Below, piece by piece: positions 27,215-36,530 of a DNA stretch of 64,000 nucleotides. Each line of letters opens with the position of its first letter. The first letter of the stretch is position 1. The DNA is from ENR-C20 sp942493145 (GTDB taxonomy: Bacteria; Bacillota; Clostridia; Acetivibrionales; DTU013): assembly GCA_942493145.1 (NCBI GenBank), contig OW818679.1:3782001-3846000 (forward strand). The letters run 5' to 3'. The notes beneath the pieces are model-generated. The model saw only the letters and a list, made by a program, of their open reading frames with translations, had not been told where the DNA came from and did no database searches. The position numbers and the translations under genes are program-made.

Positions 27215-28285
27215 CTATCTGTTGCAAAGAGTTTTTGCAGCCTCCATGATTGCTTCGCGGCTGATGATTTCACCGCCTGAACGCAGACAAGTCTCAATAG
27301 GGCAGCGGTCCTTAACAGCCAACCTCACATCATAAACCATCTGTGCGGGAATTGACATTTCAACGTCCAGAATCGCTTTAACCCTGTTGTAATCCAAGTT
27401 TTCAAAGGCTTTATACGGATATGGGGATACTGTCTTCGGCCGGATTAGTCCCACTTTGTACCCTTCTTTTCGCAGCAAGGAAACAGCAGATTTCGATATG
27501 CGTCCAGAGATACCGTAGGCGGCAATGACTACCTCGGCGTCTTCAACCATATGTTCTTCAACCTGAACGTCTTTTTCCCAAGTCTCATAAAGCTTGGCAT
27601 TTTCAATATTGAAGTTCTCCTGTCCCGCCCAGTGGCCTGGCTCAATGAACGCTCTCTTTTCATCAGGTTTGTGACCGACAAGCGCCCAGCTCCTCTTTGA
27701 TTCTTTAATAGCTTGAACTTCTTCCTCGCTTCTCATTTCAGGCAGTACGACTGGTTCCATAATAGTTCCCAAAACGCCATCACCCAGGATCAGGACGGGG
27801 TTCCGGTCACGATCGGCATAATCGAAAGCCGCATATGTCATATCAACCGCCTCCTGTACATCGTACGGAGCAAATACCATCATACGGAAACCGCCATTTC
27901 CACTGGCCTTCGTTGCCTGGAAATAATCCTGCTGTGCGGGCTGTATCGCGCCGACACCCGGACCACCTCTGGATATGTTGATATAGACCAACGGAATACG
28001 TGCAGATGCACAATAGGATATGCATTCGCTTTTCAGGCTTATGCCGCAGCTGGAAGATGAGGTCAGGCTTCGGGTTCCAGCCGAAGCGGCGCCATAGACC
28101 ATATTTACGGATGCGATTTCGCTTTCTCCCTGTACAAAATGACCACCTACCTCAGGAAGTCTTCGCGCTAAATACTCAGGAATCTCATTTTGAGGGGTAA
28201 TAGGATAGCCAGAAAAAAAGCGGCAGCCTGAGCGAACAGCTGCTTCAGCAATAGCTTCACAGCCTTTCATAAATTGTCTTTCCAT
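27215..28285 (-). CDS. korA: 2-oxoacid:ferredoxin oxidoreductase, alpha subunit
   Basis: 356 residues with the alpha-subunit pyrimidine-binding domain (GCRFFSGYPITPQNEIPEYL, with catalytic Glu region QGESEIASVNMVYGAA) and the C-terminal domain II (EVVIAAYGISGRISKSAV). ATG at 28285 follows AGAAAGGAG; the upstream ATG at 28363 lies inside korD's end and lacks support. It works with KorB and KorC in the cytoplasm. Confidence 0.88.
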   Translation of the reverse strand: MERQFMKGCEAIAEAAVRSGCRFFSGYPITPQNEIPEYLARRLPEVGGHFVQGESEIASVNMVYGAASAGTRSLTSSSSCGISLKSECISYCASARIPLVYINISRGGPGVGAIQPAQQDYFQATKASGNGGFRMMVFAPYDVQEAVDMTYAAFDYADRDRNPVLILGDGVLGTIMEPVVLPEMRSEEEVQAIKESKRSWALVGHKPDEKRAFIEPGHWAGQENFNIENAKLYETWEKDVQVEEHMVEDAEVVIAAYGISGRISKSAVSLLRKEGYKVGLIRPKTVSPYPYKAFENLDYNRVKAILDVEMSIPAQMVYDVRLAVKDRCPIETCLRSGGEIISREAIMEAAKTLCNR

Positions 28286-28299
28286 TTTTTTCTCCTTTC

Positions 28300-28503
28300 T
28301 TATTTGTATACTTCGATTGCTGCATCGGGGCATATGAGTGCACACATTGTACAGCCTATACAATTATCCGGATTTGCCATATAAACATACGGATAACCCT
28401 TTGCATTAACTTCATTGCCAACTGCAAGGACATTTTTGGGACATGCTGTAATACAATACTGACAACTCTTGCAGCTTTCTTTTTTTATTGTTACTCGTGC
28501 CAT
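28300..28503 (-). CDS. korD: 2-oxoacid:ferredoxin oxidoreductase, delta (2[4Fe-4S] ferredoxin) subunit
   Basis: 67 residues with two cluster motifs, CKSCQYCITACPK and CIGCTMCALICPD. It carries electrons from the TPP site to soluble ferredoxin. The gene is first in the kor set, 14 bp ahead of korA, with AAAGGAGG as ribosome site. Confidence 0.9.
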   Translation of the reverse strand: MARVTIKKESCKSCQYCITACPKNVLAVGNEVNAKGYPYVYMANPDNCIGCTMCALICPDAAIEVYK

Positions 28504-28548
28504 TGGTTCTACCTCCTTTATTTCATCAATGTTTATGCTGACTTGGTA

Positions 28549-29244
28549 TTACTGATTAATCCACGGGTAAGTAAGGTAGAGGTGAATGGGGAAAAGAAAA
28601 ATATCTGTCCTGCCTTTGACCTCGTCGTATATGGTGTCCATGACGCAGGCTGCGTCAACTGGGATATAGTCGGAAAGCATTTCTCTGACTTTCCCTATAC
28701 CCTCCAGTAACTCTTCCGCAGTGGTTGAATAGCCTACGTTTGGGTTGATGAGAATTTTAAACTCCTTTATTCTGGATGACCGGAGAATTGCCGACATCGT
28801 AGCATCAATGGAGCGTACATCCTGACTCCAGGGGAGATATGGATTGATTACATAGAACACCTGGGAGTCGCCGTTGTTTATAATCTGTGAGAAGCATCCC
28901 ACCGACCGCGCCCCATTCGCATTGCCTCCGATGTCAAGAACGACATGACAGTTCTGATCCTGCAGGTTCACTGCAACACCGCCAACAATTGTTGGAGAGT
29001 CAAAAAACTGTTCCTCATGGTGAAATATAATACCCTGATCCCCCATCAGTTGCTTAACACTACGGGAGCGGAACAGAGGCTTGGTCTGGTCCAAATCAAA
29101 GAAATGAATTGTTTTTTTTTGATGGCGAGCCAACTCAAACGCCCAATTTATGGCGATTTCACTTTTCCCACACCCTGCCTCTCCCACAAAGACAAAATTC
29201 TTTTTCATTTGTATCAATTCCTCTGCCAAGCTTTTCTTTGACAT
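28549..29244 (-). CDS. P-loop NTPase linked to kor genes (MinD/CooC-like)
   Basis: 231 residues. Walker A GEAGCGKSEIAIN, FFDLDQTKP at the position of switch I, and VVLDIGGNANGARS as switch II suggest the SIMIBI class (MinD/ParA/CooC). No DNA-binding or membrane tail is seen. It sits 45 bp upstream of korD and downstream of a transporter, all in one direction. Inference: maturation or regulation of the oxidoreductase or of a metal centre. No function known to me for this arrangement. Two possible starts: ATG at 29244 (GGAG six bases upstream) or ATG at 29208. Confidence 0.7.
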   Translation of the reverse strand: MSKKSLAEELIQMKKNFVFVGEAGCGKSEIAINWAFELARHQKKTIHFFDLDQTKPLFRSRSVKQLMGDQGIIFHHEEQFFDSPTIVGGVAVNLQDQNCHVVLDIGGNANGARSVGCFSQIINNGDSQVFYVINPYLPWSQDVRSIDATMSAILRSSRIKEFKILINPNVGYSTTAEELLEGIGKVREMLSDYIPVDAACVMDTIYDEVKGRTDIFLFPIHLYLTYPWINQ

Positions 29245-29310
29245 CTACATCTCCATTTTCAAGAATTCCCACCGCTCTATTCCATAAGTTTATCGATATA
29301 ATCAAGCTGT

Positions 29311-29412
29311 TCAAACCTTGTAAACATCCGGATTCTGTGCCGCTGCTATGCTTATAATTACCTTCTTGCTTAGTTTCTTTGCCTCTTCCAGGGCTTCTTT
29401 ATAATTTCGCAT
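29311..29412 (-). CDS. Small ORF, 33 residues, between MFS and NTPase genes
   Basis: MRNYKEALEEAKKLSKKVII... is an amphipathic helix-rich peptide with a strong GGAGGG six bases before ATG. It begins 25 bp after the MFS stop and fits the operon direction. A one-base shift near the end would extend it by about 12 residues (RFEQLDYIDKLME), so it may be a truncated small protein. Not recognised. Confidence 0.45.
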   Translation of the reverse strand: MRNYKEALEEAKKLSKKVIISIAAAQNPDVYKV

Positions 29413-29436
29413 GTTAATCCCTCCAATTCATTTCTA

Positions 29437-30666
29437 TCAGTTCAATTTTGGCTGAGAATTTTTTGCAGGGTTTCGGAATAATAGTGTGATAACGGCAGCA
29501 ATAGCCAATAGAACAAACGCAATAAAATAGGAAGTATTGAAGCTATTGGTACTATCTACAATTCTCGCCGCCATCATCGGGCCGATAACCCCGCCAACCC
29601 CCCATGCCGTGAATACGATTCCATAGTTTGCGCCATAATTCTTTACTCCAAAGTAATCGGCTGTAGTTGCAGGGAAAACCGAAAATCCTGCTCCATAGCA
29701 CAGTCCCGCGATAGCTGCTCCCATTATTAGCAGAGGTATGGAGAGATACCTTGCAAAAAGCAGCATATTGACAGCCTGAAGCACAAAGATAATCCTCATC
29801 AGGTTAATCCGGCCGATTTTATCCGAGATAACCCCACCGGCAATCCTTCCGGCAGCGTTAAACAGCGCAAGCAGGATCACAAGCAGGTATCCGCCTTCCC
29901 AGTGCACCTGTACCTTCGCAATATTGGCTGCCTGCCCAATTACCATCAATCCTGCAGAGGATGAAAAAGCGAACATGATCCACAATCCATAAAAGCTGGC
30001 TTTTTTAAGCATCTCTTTTCTAGTTATATCGTTTTGGATTATTGTCGGATTTGTTTTTTGTTTTGACGCCGTTGCTTGTTCTGGTATATAGCCAGTAGGT
30101 GGATCCTTAATAAAGAGGGCAAGAATCGACATTAGTATAAACACACTTAATCCAATAATGATAAACGATTTGGATATACCTACGACCGGAATCAAAAAGT
30201 TTACTACCAATGCGAAAATTGCCGATGAAAGGGCAACTCCAGCAACTGCGATTCCGGTTACCATCCCCTTCTTTTCTGGTGCAAACCATTTAAGTACCGC
30301 AGGAGTTACGGAGATATTCGGCAACCCAATGCCAGCTCCTGCAATAACTCCAAACGATACAACCATCATTACTGGAGTTGTTACAAATCCGGATAGCATC
30401 AAACCCAAGCCCATCAAAACTCCCGAAAGCAAGACGCATATCCTTGGGCCTTTCGTGTCATTGAGTCTTCCAAACACTGCCATTGAAATAACAAATGTTA
30501 CTGTAGCTACAGTATACGGCAGAGACGCCTCGGTATTGGTCCAATGATATTCTTTAATCAGACTTTTACTGATAACACTCCATGTATACAATATCCCGGT
30601 CATAAAAAAGATACCGGTTGCAATCCACAACATTTCCCATGCTTTGTTCTTAATTGTTGCGCTCAT
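29437..30666 (-). CDS. MFS transporter, oxalate/formate antiporter (OFA) family
   Basis: 409 residues with twelve predicted membrane segments. The family features are the N-terminal TGILYTWSVISKSLIKEYHW, loop FGRLNDTKGPR after TM2-3, and IKDPPTGYIPEQ at the central loop. It likely exchanges or imports a carboxylate. As first gene of the run MFS-small ORF-NTPase-korDABC, it probably imports the 2-oxoacid or its precursor. The ATG at 30666 follows AAAGGAGG; a promoter lies at 30767-30795. Confidence 0.85.
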   Translation of the reverse strand: MSATIKNKAWEMLWIATGIFFMTGILYTWSVISKSLIKEYHWTNTEASLPYTVATVTFVISMAVFGRLNDTKGPRICVLLSGVLMGLGLMLSGFVTTPVMMVVSFGVIAGAGIGLPNISVTPAVLKWFAPEKKGMVTGIAVAGVALSSAIFALVVNFLIPVVGISKSFIIIGLSVFILMSILALFIKDPPTGYIPEQATASKQKTNPTIIQNDITRKEMLKKASFYGLWIMFAFSSSAGLMVIGQAANIAKVQVHWEGGYLLVILLALFNAAGRIAGGVISDKIGRINLMRIIFVLQAVNMLLFARYLSIPLLIMGAAIAGLCYGAGFSVFPATTADYFGVKNYGANYGIVFTAWGVGGVIGPMMAARIVDSTNSFNTSYFIAFVLLAIAAVITLLFRNPAKNSQPKLN

Positions 30667-30766
30667 TTTTCCTCCTTTTATCCCCAATTTCACATTCGTA
30701 TTAAGTCAAAGAAAATATCATACTGACTTACAAATATCATGCACTATTTTGTTGTATGTGTTGTAT

Positions 30767-30795
30767 ATTATATAGCTGTTCTTACCAATTGTAAA
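30767..30795 (-). promoter_or_regulatory. Promoter of the MFS-NTPase-kor operon
   Basis: On the minus strand TTTACA and TATAAT with a 17-base spacer, about 100 bp upstream of the MFS start. The downstream flank carries a spaced direct repeat TTGTAT-gtg-TTGTAT (plus-strand reading), which could be the operator of the divergent GntR-type regulator. Confidence 0.65.
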
Positions 30796-31013
30796 GAGGT
30801 AATTTGTCATTATGCTTATCTGTCCATCATAACTAATTTGGAATACTACATGTCATGAAATGATGCTCGCCGGTTTTAATTTTGTGATAATGCAGAGGCA
30901 TACGTTGACACTGTAAGGAAGTAGTCGATCATTAAATCATTCATTAACATTCACTCATTTATGACAGCAAATATGATAAACAATGCCCTTATTATCATCA
31001 TTAGGTGAAATTA

Positions 31014-31042
31014 TTGACAATAGTACTTCAATTGAGTAGAGT
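31014..31042 (+). promoter_or_regulatory. Promoter of the double GntR regulator
   Basis: TTGACA and TAGAGT with a 17-base spacer, about 24 bp before the start codon; AGGAG follows as ribosome site. The remaining intergenic DNA 30800-31010 shows no gene. Confidence 0.6.
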
Positions 31043-31065
31043 AGTTATAGAACAGGAGTGAGCAA

Positions 31066-32520
31066 ATGGATCATCAAATCATTCGAGAGCCCAAATTCAA
31101 GCCAATTGAAATCAAACGTGCCCCCGAAGCACTTTTCCATCAAATTGAAGAAATGATACTGACCGGGCAGTTGAAACCAGATGATAAATTGCCATCTGAA
31201 CGTAAGCTTATGGAAATATATAAAAGAAGTCATCCGACGATCCGTGAAACTCTACGGCTTTTGGAAAGCGCGGGTTATATCAGGGTTGTTCCCGGAGACG
31301 GCTCAGTTATTAATGAATTCAAACCACAAAATATTAGTCAGCCATTGGACGATCTACTGCGTTTTCGAAAGGTTTCCTTCCAGGATATAATCGAGTTCAT
31401 GGTTGAAGGAGAACCTCCTTTTGCCGGTTATGCCGCATCGCGTAGAACCTGGGAAAATATCGCCGAGCTGGAATTAAAGTTCGAAGTAATGGTAAGTGTA
31501 TTAAAAACACCAGATGAATTTTTTATGGAAATGATTAGATTTCACTTGGTAATGATACAAGCTGCATTGAATCCTTTAGCGGTTATTTTGTGGAAAGGCA
31601 TAGGAAGAATAATCGAGAGAGATAGATATCTTACAATCCATTTCTCCGGTTGGGACCGTCAGAAATCACTTGAGCTTCATCGCAAACTTCTTGATTCAAT
31701 CCGAAATCAGCAGCCGGAAAGTGCTATCAGCGACGATTTCGCCTGTTGGGAGAGCTGCAAGGATGCAATCGCTTCAATCAAAAGGGGGAAAAATAATAAA
31801 AGAAGCAGCGAACCGGAAGGTTTAATGGGCGGATTTACACCAATCCGTACAAAAAAGGTATCTGAAGTAATCTACGACCAGATTCTTGATATGATTATCA
31901 GCGGTGAATTGGAACCCGGTGAGAAACTCCCGCCGGAGCGTAATTTGATCAATTATTTCAACAGAAGCCGTCCTTCTGTCCGTGAAGCCCTTAAAATGCT
32001 GGAATTGAAAAACTATATTTCAATTTCAAGGGGAAGCGGCACCGTTGTAAATAAGCACACCACCAATGAACTTGAACGAACTGTAAATATTATGTTTCGG
32101 TATAATCTCGTATCTAAAGCAAACATAATGGAAATGAGAAATATGTGCGAAACTATCGCTGCTTCATGGGCATCTCAGAGAAGAACGCAAAAGGATATAG
32201 ATCTGATGAGAGAGGTGCTGGACCATTCGCTGGAAGCTATTGAAAATCACCAATTAATTATTCAGTATGGACTTGATTTTACGAATCTGATGACAAGTGC
32301 CAGTAAAAATGAAGTTCTGAAGATTATAAGCCAGATGACTTCAATTTTTTCACATGAAAGATACCTGGAAAAAAAGACACAGAAAGATATTCTGATTGAG
32401 CACGAAAAAATGATAAGACAGCATATGGAGATACTTGAGGCTATTATTGACAAAAACGCTTATATGGCAAAAGAACTGACTTTGCTGCATCTCGGGGATG
32501 TATCAAAAGAGCTGATATAA
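31066..32520 (+). CDS. Double-length GntR/FadR regulator (two fused HTH-effector units)
   Basis: 484 residues, twice the usual 230-250. Unit 1: GntR winged helix at about 18-85 (LFHQIEEMILTGQLKPDDKL, PSERKLMEIYKRSHPTIRE) and a helical effector region. Unit 2: a second winged helix at about 260-330 (VIYDQILDMIISGELEPGEK, PPERNLINYFNRSRPSVREA) and an FCD-like helical domain ending HLGDVSKELI. GntR proteins normally dimerise to bind palindromes, so a single chain could replace a dimer or bind two sites. It reads away from the MFS-kor operon and is the obvious candidate regulator of it. Confidence 0.85.
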   Translation: MDHQIIREPKFKPIEIKRAPEALFHQIEEMILTGQLKPDDKLPSERKLMEIYKRSHPTIRETLRLLESAGYIRVVPGDGSVINEFKPQNISQPLDDLLRFRKVSFQDIIEFMVEGEPPFAGYAASRRTWENIAELELKFEVMVSVLKTPDEFFMEMIRFHLVMIQAALNPLAVILWKGIGRIIERDRYLTIHFSGWDRQKSLELHRKLLDSIRNQQPESAISDDFACWESCKDAIASIKRGKNNKRSSEPEGLMGGFTPIRTKKVSEVIYDQILDMIISGELEPGEKLPPERNLINYFNRSRPSVREALKMLELKNYISISRGSGTVVNKHTTNELERTVNIMFRYNLVSKANIMEMRNMCETIAASWASQRRTQKDIDLMREVLDHSLEAIENHQLIIQYGLDFTNLMTSASKNEVLKIISQMTSIFSHERYLEKKTQKDILIEHEKMIRQHMEILEAIIDKNAYMAKELTLLHLGDVSKELI

Positions 32521-32608
32521 TTAATTCTTGTGACAGACATATCAAGGCTTATAGCCCATATCCTGGCCTATAAGCCCCGCAAAATAACTAAGGCGGTACA
32601 TGGCGAGA

Positions 32609-34642
32609 TCAAATTCTAAATCTAGAAATAGTATCCTGTAAACGCTTCATACATTCTTTAGCTTGTTCCGCCATGATTATGACCTCGTTTGATTTTGCAG
32701 CTGCTGAGGCGCCCTTAGTTGCAATACTTGTTGTTCCTTCTGCCCCTTCCCCTGCAGCAGTAGAAATTTCATTTATCGCCCTTATCATATTTTGAATGAA
32801 AGCTGCCAAGTCCTTTGAAGTAGAGCTCAAACCGTTGATTATATCACCAACAAACTGGCTATCTTGGTTGTACTGGTCGCTTGTCTGAACCATGGACTTA
32901 TAATCCTTCTGCACATTAGTTTCAATAAACTCTATTACCGATTGTGAACTGTCAGATAAACTTTTAACAGCGTCCATTACAGTTTTTGAAACCTGCTGGA
33001 TCTCATTTGCAGATTTTGCAGAATCTTCAGCCAACTTCCTGATTTCTTCAGCAACTACGGAAAAGCCTTTTCCCGCATCACCGGCTCTAGCTGCTTCAAT
33101 AGCCGCATTCAATGCCAACAAGTTTGTTTGAGATGTGATCTGCAGTATGGCAACAGATAAGACATTAATCTGCTCTACCGCTTTTGACTGTTCAAGTGCA
33201 TGTTTTAATCGTTCATTTGCTTCAGTAATCGTTTTATTTGCGTATTCCTTAGAGGATATCGCTTTCACTTTCAGCGTGTTTGCCCTTTCACTGACTTTGG
33301 AAGTGGATTCAGCTCCCTCCTGTGATTTTAGAGAAATACTTTCAATAGCATTTTCAATTTCTATCGATGCTGCATTCATTTCCTGTGCTGCTGCGGCTGT
33401 CTGCTCCATTCCTGCAGACAATTCTTCAGTAGTAGCAGAAATATCCTCGATATCTACATTCAGATCCGAAATGTTGGCATTCACATAGTCGATAGCCTGA
33501 TTTACATTTCTTGACTCAATTTGGATGTTAGCGATAATTTCGCGGACTGAAGACTGCATTGTGTCAACGGAGAGCCCTAGTTTGCCGATTTCGTGTTTAA
33601 AGCGCATGATCCTTTCAGGAATCGGCTGTGAGAAATCTCCCTCCGCGACGACTCCCAGATGCTTTGAGAGTAACATAATTGGATCTGCAACCTGTATCGA
33701 GATAAAATAGGCTGTAACCAAGCCAAGAAGAAGAAAAATCATGGTAAGGATGATAATCCATTGCCGAAGTGTGGATAGTTGGCTAAAAATCTCTTCTCGC
33801 GGAGCCGAAATACCGATGGACCAGTGTGCGCTTATGATGGGGGTGTATGCAATAAATTTTTCAACACCGTTGTCTGTATATAATCCAGTGCCGCTTTCTC
33901 CGGCTGCCATTTTCTTTTCCAGAGCAGCCAGCTGTGCCAGTGTCGGATCTTTTGCAAGATTGAGTATTACATTATCACGATTGAGAACCAATTCCCTGTT
34001 ACTGTGCGCTATCGTATACCCATCTGTGTTGATGATAAATGCCTTACCACTTTTTCCATAAGTGATATCATCCGTTAATGAGCTGATTTCATTTCCGTCA
34101 CGGACAGCAAATAGGACGCCGGTGACAGTATTTCCCTCCTTAATTGGTACTGCAAATGCAATAACCAATGTTCCGTCATTTTTGTTTACTAAAGGATCGG
34201 TCACAGTGTTTTTATTTAGAAGTGCATTTTTAAAGTAAGCTCTGTCACTAATATTTATATCATCAGAAAGTTGCTTCGTAGCTTCATTGCTGTCAGCTTT
34301 TCCCAATGCTACTTTGGCGTTTCCATGAGTATCGGAGATGCCCAAAAATTTAAACGATTTTTCAGCCGCGATTTTAGAGAGGAGTTCTTTTTTTACCGTC
34401 CATGGAACTTTTGTGTCATAGAGCGTTGCATTTTTCGCCAGAGCATCAAGCGTATTGAATTGCTCCTGGATTCTGCTTTCAACCAGCAAGGAAGCCTGCT
34501 TTGCAAACTGGGGAAGTGTTTCATCCACATTACTGCGCAGAGTGTTTGAGCTTGTTAAAATCGATGATAACGAAAAACCCGCACAGATGACTACAATAAG
34601 AACAGCGATACTCAACATAATTCTTAGTTTGATGCTTTTCAT
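32609..34642 (-). CDS. Methyl-accepting chemotaxis protein with dCache sensor
   Basis: 677 residues. First membrane helix at about residues 7-28, extracellular double-Cache domain (FLGISDTHGNAKVALG, VTGVLFAVRDGNEIS), second membrane helix near 300-322, HAMP, then the cytoplasmic signalling domain with the conserved hairpin tip AGDAGKGFSVVAEEIRKLAE. The ATG at 34642 follows AAAGGAGG. It should sense small organic acids or amines outside the cell and signal to CheA. Its position inside a catabolic island suggests taxis toward the island's substrate. Confidence 0.88.
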   Translation of the reverse strand: MKSIKLRIMLSIAVLIVVICAGFSLSSILTSSNTLRSNVDETLPQFAKQASLLVESRIQEQFNTLDALAKNATLYDTKVPWTVKKELLSKIAAEKSFKFLGISDTHGNAKVALGKADSNEATKQLSDDINISDRAYFKNALLNKNTVTDPLVNKNDGTLVIAFAVPIKEGNTVTGVLFAVRDGNEISSLTDDITYGKSGKAFIINTDGYTIAHSNRELVLNRDNVILNLAKDPTLAQLAALEKKMAAGESGTGLYTDNGVEKFIAYTPIISAHWSIGISAPREEIFSQLSTLRQWIIILTMIFLLLGLVTAYFISIQVADPIMLLSKHLGVVAEGDFSQPIPERIMRFKHEIGKLGLSVDTMQSSVREIIANIQIESRNVNQAIDYVNANISDLNVDIEDISATTEELSAGMEQTAAAAQEMNAASIEIENAIESISLKSQEGAESTSKVSERANTLKVKAISSKEYANKTITEANERLKHALEQSKAVEQINVLSVAILQITSQTNLLALNAAIEAARAGDAGKGFSVVAEEIRKLAEDSAKSANEIQQVSKTVMDAVKSLSDSSQSVIEFIETNVQKDYKSMVQTSDQYNQDSQFVGDIINGLSSTSKDLAAFIQNMIRAINEISTAAGEGAEGTTSIATKGASAAAKSNEVIIMAEQAKECMKRLQDTISRFRI

Positions 34643-35022
34643 AAAATCCTCCTTTGTATCTAAAGGCAAATTACATAAATTATTAACTCTGACTGATTAT
34701 ATTAAGGTAAAACTATCAGTTGCTTCCTGTGAATATTGATATATAACGATTAATGTTTTCGTAATATTGATTGTTTATTGGGATCGCGTCAATTTATTAT
34801 TGGAAAAGGAAGAATAGAAATTGGTCCCTTGTGTTTGAATGTCGGTTTACCTTCATATAAGTTTTGCTGTTTTCCTCCTTAAATCGTGTAAAAATGGTTT
34901 TTGAATCCACATCTCCACTACAAAGAAGGAAAACAGTCTAGCTACAAACTTATGAGTATGACGCTGTAATTCGAAAAAATTGCAGCGTCATACTCATAAG
35001 GATTAAGGGATGGAAGCAGTAC
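34643..35022. other. Intergenic region between chemoreceptor and MFS genes
   Basis: About 380 bp. It should hold the chemoreceptor promoter (minus strand). The only clear structure is the long inverted repeat at 34949-35000. No gene seen. Confidence 0.4.
34949..35000. terminator. Long inverted repeat after the second MFS gene
   Basis: Arms CTTATGAGTATGACGCTG and CAGCGTCATACTCATAAG are perfect, continue imperfectly inward and enclose an A-rich loop. It lies 22 bp after the MFS stop (minus strand). It may be a terminator, although the following T-run is short. Confidence 0.55.
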
Positions 35023-36228
35023 CTATGAATGGACTTGATTGTCTGTGCAATTCTGGGAATTAACCTTATCATTCCTTAAAATAAAAGCTAGAATCGCCCA
35101 AACGAATAGGCTGATAACACAGAAAAGATAAATCCAACGGTATTGCGATGTAAATCCTGGATTTAAAGCTACAATACCTGCTGTGATGAATGGTTGGAAT
35201 ATTGCAGATATACCAATGGCAGCTCCAACCAGTCCAAGGGACGCGTCTTTTTCAGCCTGCACTGTGGCTCTCTGCGCGGTCGCACAGTTGATATGTGACG
35301 CAGTGGCGATGAGACCAATTCCAGTCAAGAGATTACCAATAACAACCAGAATAAAACTGTGCGATAAGAAGAGTACAATATATCCTACAGCATATATGAT
35401 TAAATTAATCGACAGAACACCCTTTTTGGAGATTTTTAATAAAGTCGGGTAGATAACGCCTCCCAAAGCACAGCCAATACCGACAGCAGCAATTGCGAGA
35501 CCTATGAGCTGAGGCGCAAAAATCTTTTCGTTGATAACGAACAGTGATGTCATGATTGTCGAAAAGCCAAAGACCCATGCCAGCACCATAAGGGCCGTAT
35601 ACTTATAAGCAAAACCAGGAAGCTTTACTTTTTCAGTGCTGGAATTCTTCTGCGGAGGTGATTTTGGTACGCCAAGGATTACAATAATAAGAACGACGAA
35701 AACGAATGCAATGGGATAGAAGGTCGCTCTCCAAGTATAAGTCATAATAAAACCAACGAGTATAGCGACAGCTGTGTTTGCAATGTTGGCTACCGTTGAT
35801 GTTAGTGAGATTAACCTTATTCTCTTCACTCCTTCGGAGTGGTCGGCAAGAATTGCAATTGTCATTGGCAGTACAAATCCAACTCCAATACCTGTAATGG
35901 CGCGCAAAGCTATGATTTGACCCATTGAAGATGCAAAAGCAGGTAGTGTTCCGGCAACTCCATAAAATATGAGCCCAATAATTACAATGTTTTTCTTATC
36001 AAAACGTTTGGCCAATCTGCCGGCAAGAATACTGAAAAATATCGCGACCATCATTGGAATAAGTAACATAATCTGCAAAACCATGTCAGACGTGCCTGGG
36101 AATGCTTGCGCAAAAATTCCTAGAGCGGGACCGACTGCTGATATTTCGTAATTCCATACAAATGCAGTCATTAGAATAGCAAAGAAACCAAATTTTGATA
36201 CATTAGTCTTTTTATTCAACTGATCCAT
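35023..36228 (-). CDS. MFS transporter
   Basis: 401 residues with about twelve membrane segments. The motif GRLAKRFDKKNIV between TM2 and TM3 marks the MFS family; the rest resembles drug- or metabolite-type carriers without a specific signature. ATG at 36228 follows GAAGGGAG. The 300-bp leader has a 59-bp tandem repeat and an ATAAC-N7-GTTAT site shared with two other island genes, so it is probably regulated with the FAD oxidoreductase and lactonase genes. Confidence 0.82.
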   Translation of the reverse strand: MDQLNKKTNVSKFGFFAILMTAFVWNYEISAVGPALGIFAQAFPGTSDMVLQIMLLIPMMVAIFFSILAGRLAKRFDKKNIVIIGLIFYGVAGTLPAFASSMGQIIALRAITGIGVGFVLPMTIAILADHSEGVKRIRLISLTSTVANIANTAVAILVGFIMTYTWRATFYPIAFVFVVLIIVILGVPKSPPQKNSSTEKVKLPGFAYKYTALMVLAWVFGFSTIMTSLFVINEKIFAPQLIGLAIAAVGIGCALGGVIYPTLLKISKKGVLSINLIIYAVGYIVLFLSHSFILVVIGNLLTGIGLIATASHINCATAQRATVQAEKDASLGLVGAAIGISAIFQPFITAGIVALNPGFTSQYRWIYLFCVISLFVWAILAFILRNDKVNSQNCTDNQVHS

Positions 36229-36295
36229 GGATTTTAACTCCCTTCGATTGATAAAATAAGGCAATCCAGCATCCTGAAAACTAAGTCCAAATATC

Positions 36296-36409
36296 TACTA
36301 ATATTTTAAGCAACCCCTCCCTTCTGCTAATGAATTTTACGCAGGTATACTATGTACTAATATTTTAAGCTGCTCCTCCCTTCTGTTAATGAAATTTACA
36401 AAGGTATAA
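36296..36409. repeat. 59-bp tandem duplication in the MFS leader
   Basis: Two copies (36296-36354, 36355-36409) starting TACTAATATTTTAAGC and ending near AGGTATA, with about 85-90 percent identity by eye. On the minus strand each copy contains a ribosome-site-like GAAGGGAGG, but no start codon follows in a useful position. Confidence 0.75.
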
Positions 36410-36511
36410 TTAGAAGTTTGCCAACTTAATCGCTAACAACCCTTAATTTTACTGGGTTTGAGCATTTTATTATTATTGTTCTTCTCTTTTAGATAGCGTG
36501 AAATATATCTC

Positions 36512-36528
36512 ATAACCCGCAGAGTTAT
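36512..36528. promoter_or_regulatory. ATAAC-N7-GTTAT operator, copy 1
   Basis: ATAACCCGCAGAGTTAT, a 17-bp inverted repeat immediately after the MBL gene stop and about 285 bp upstream of the MFS start. Near-identical sites precede the FAD oxidoreductase and lactonase genes. Confidence 0.6.
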
Positions 36529-36530
36529 GC

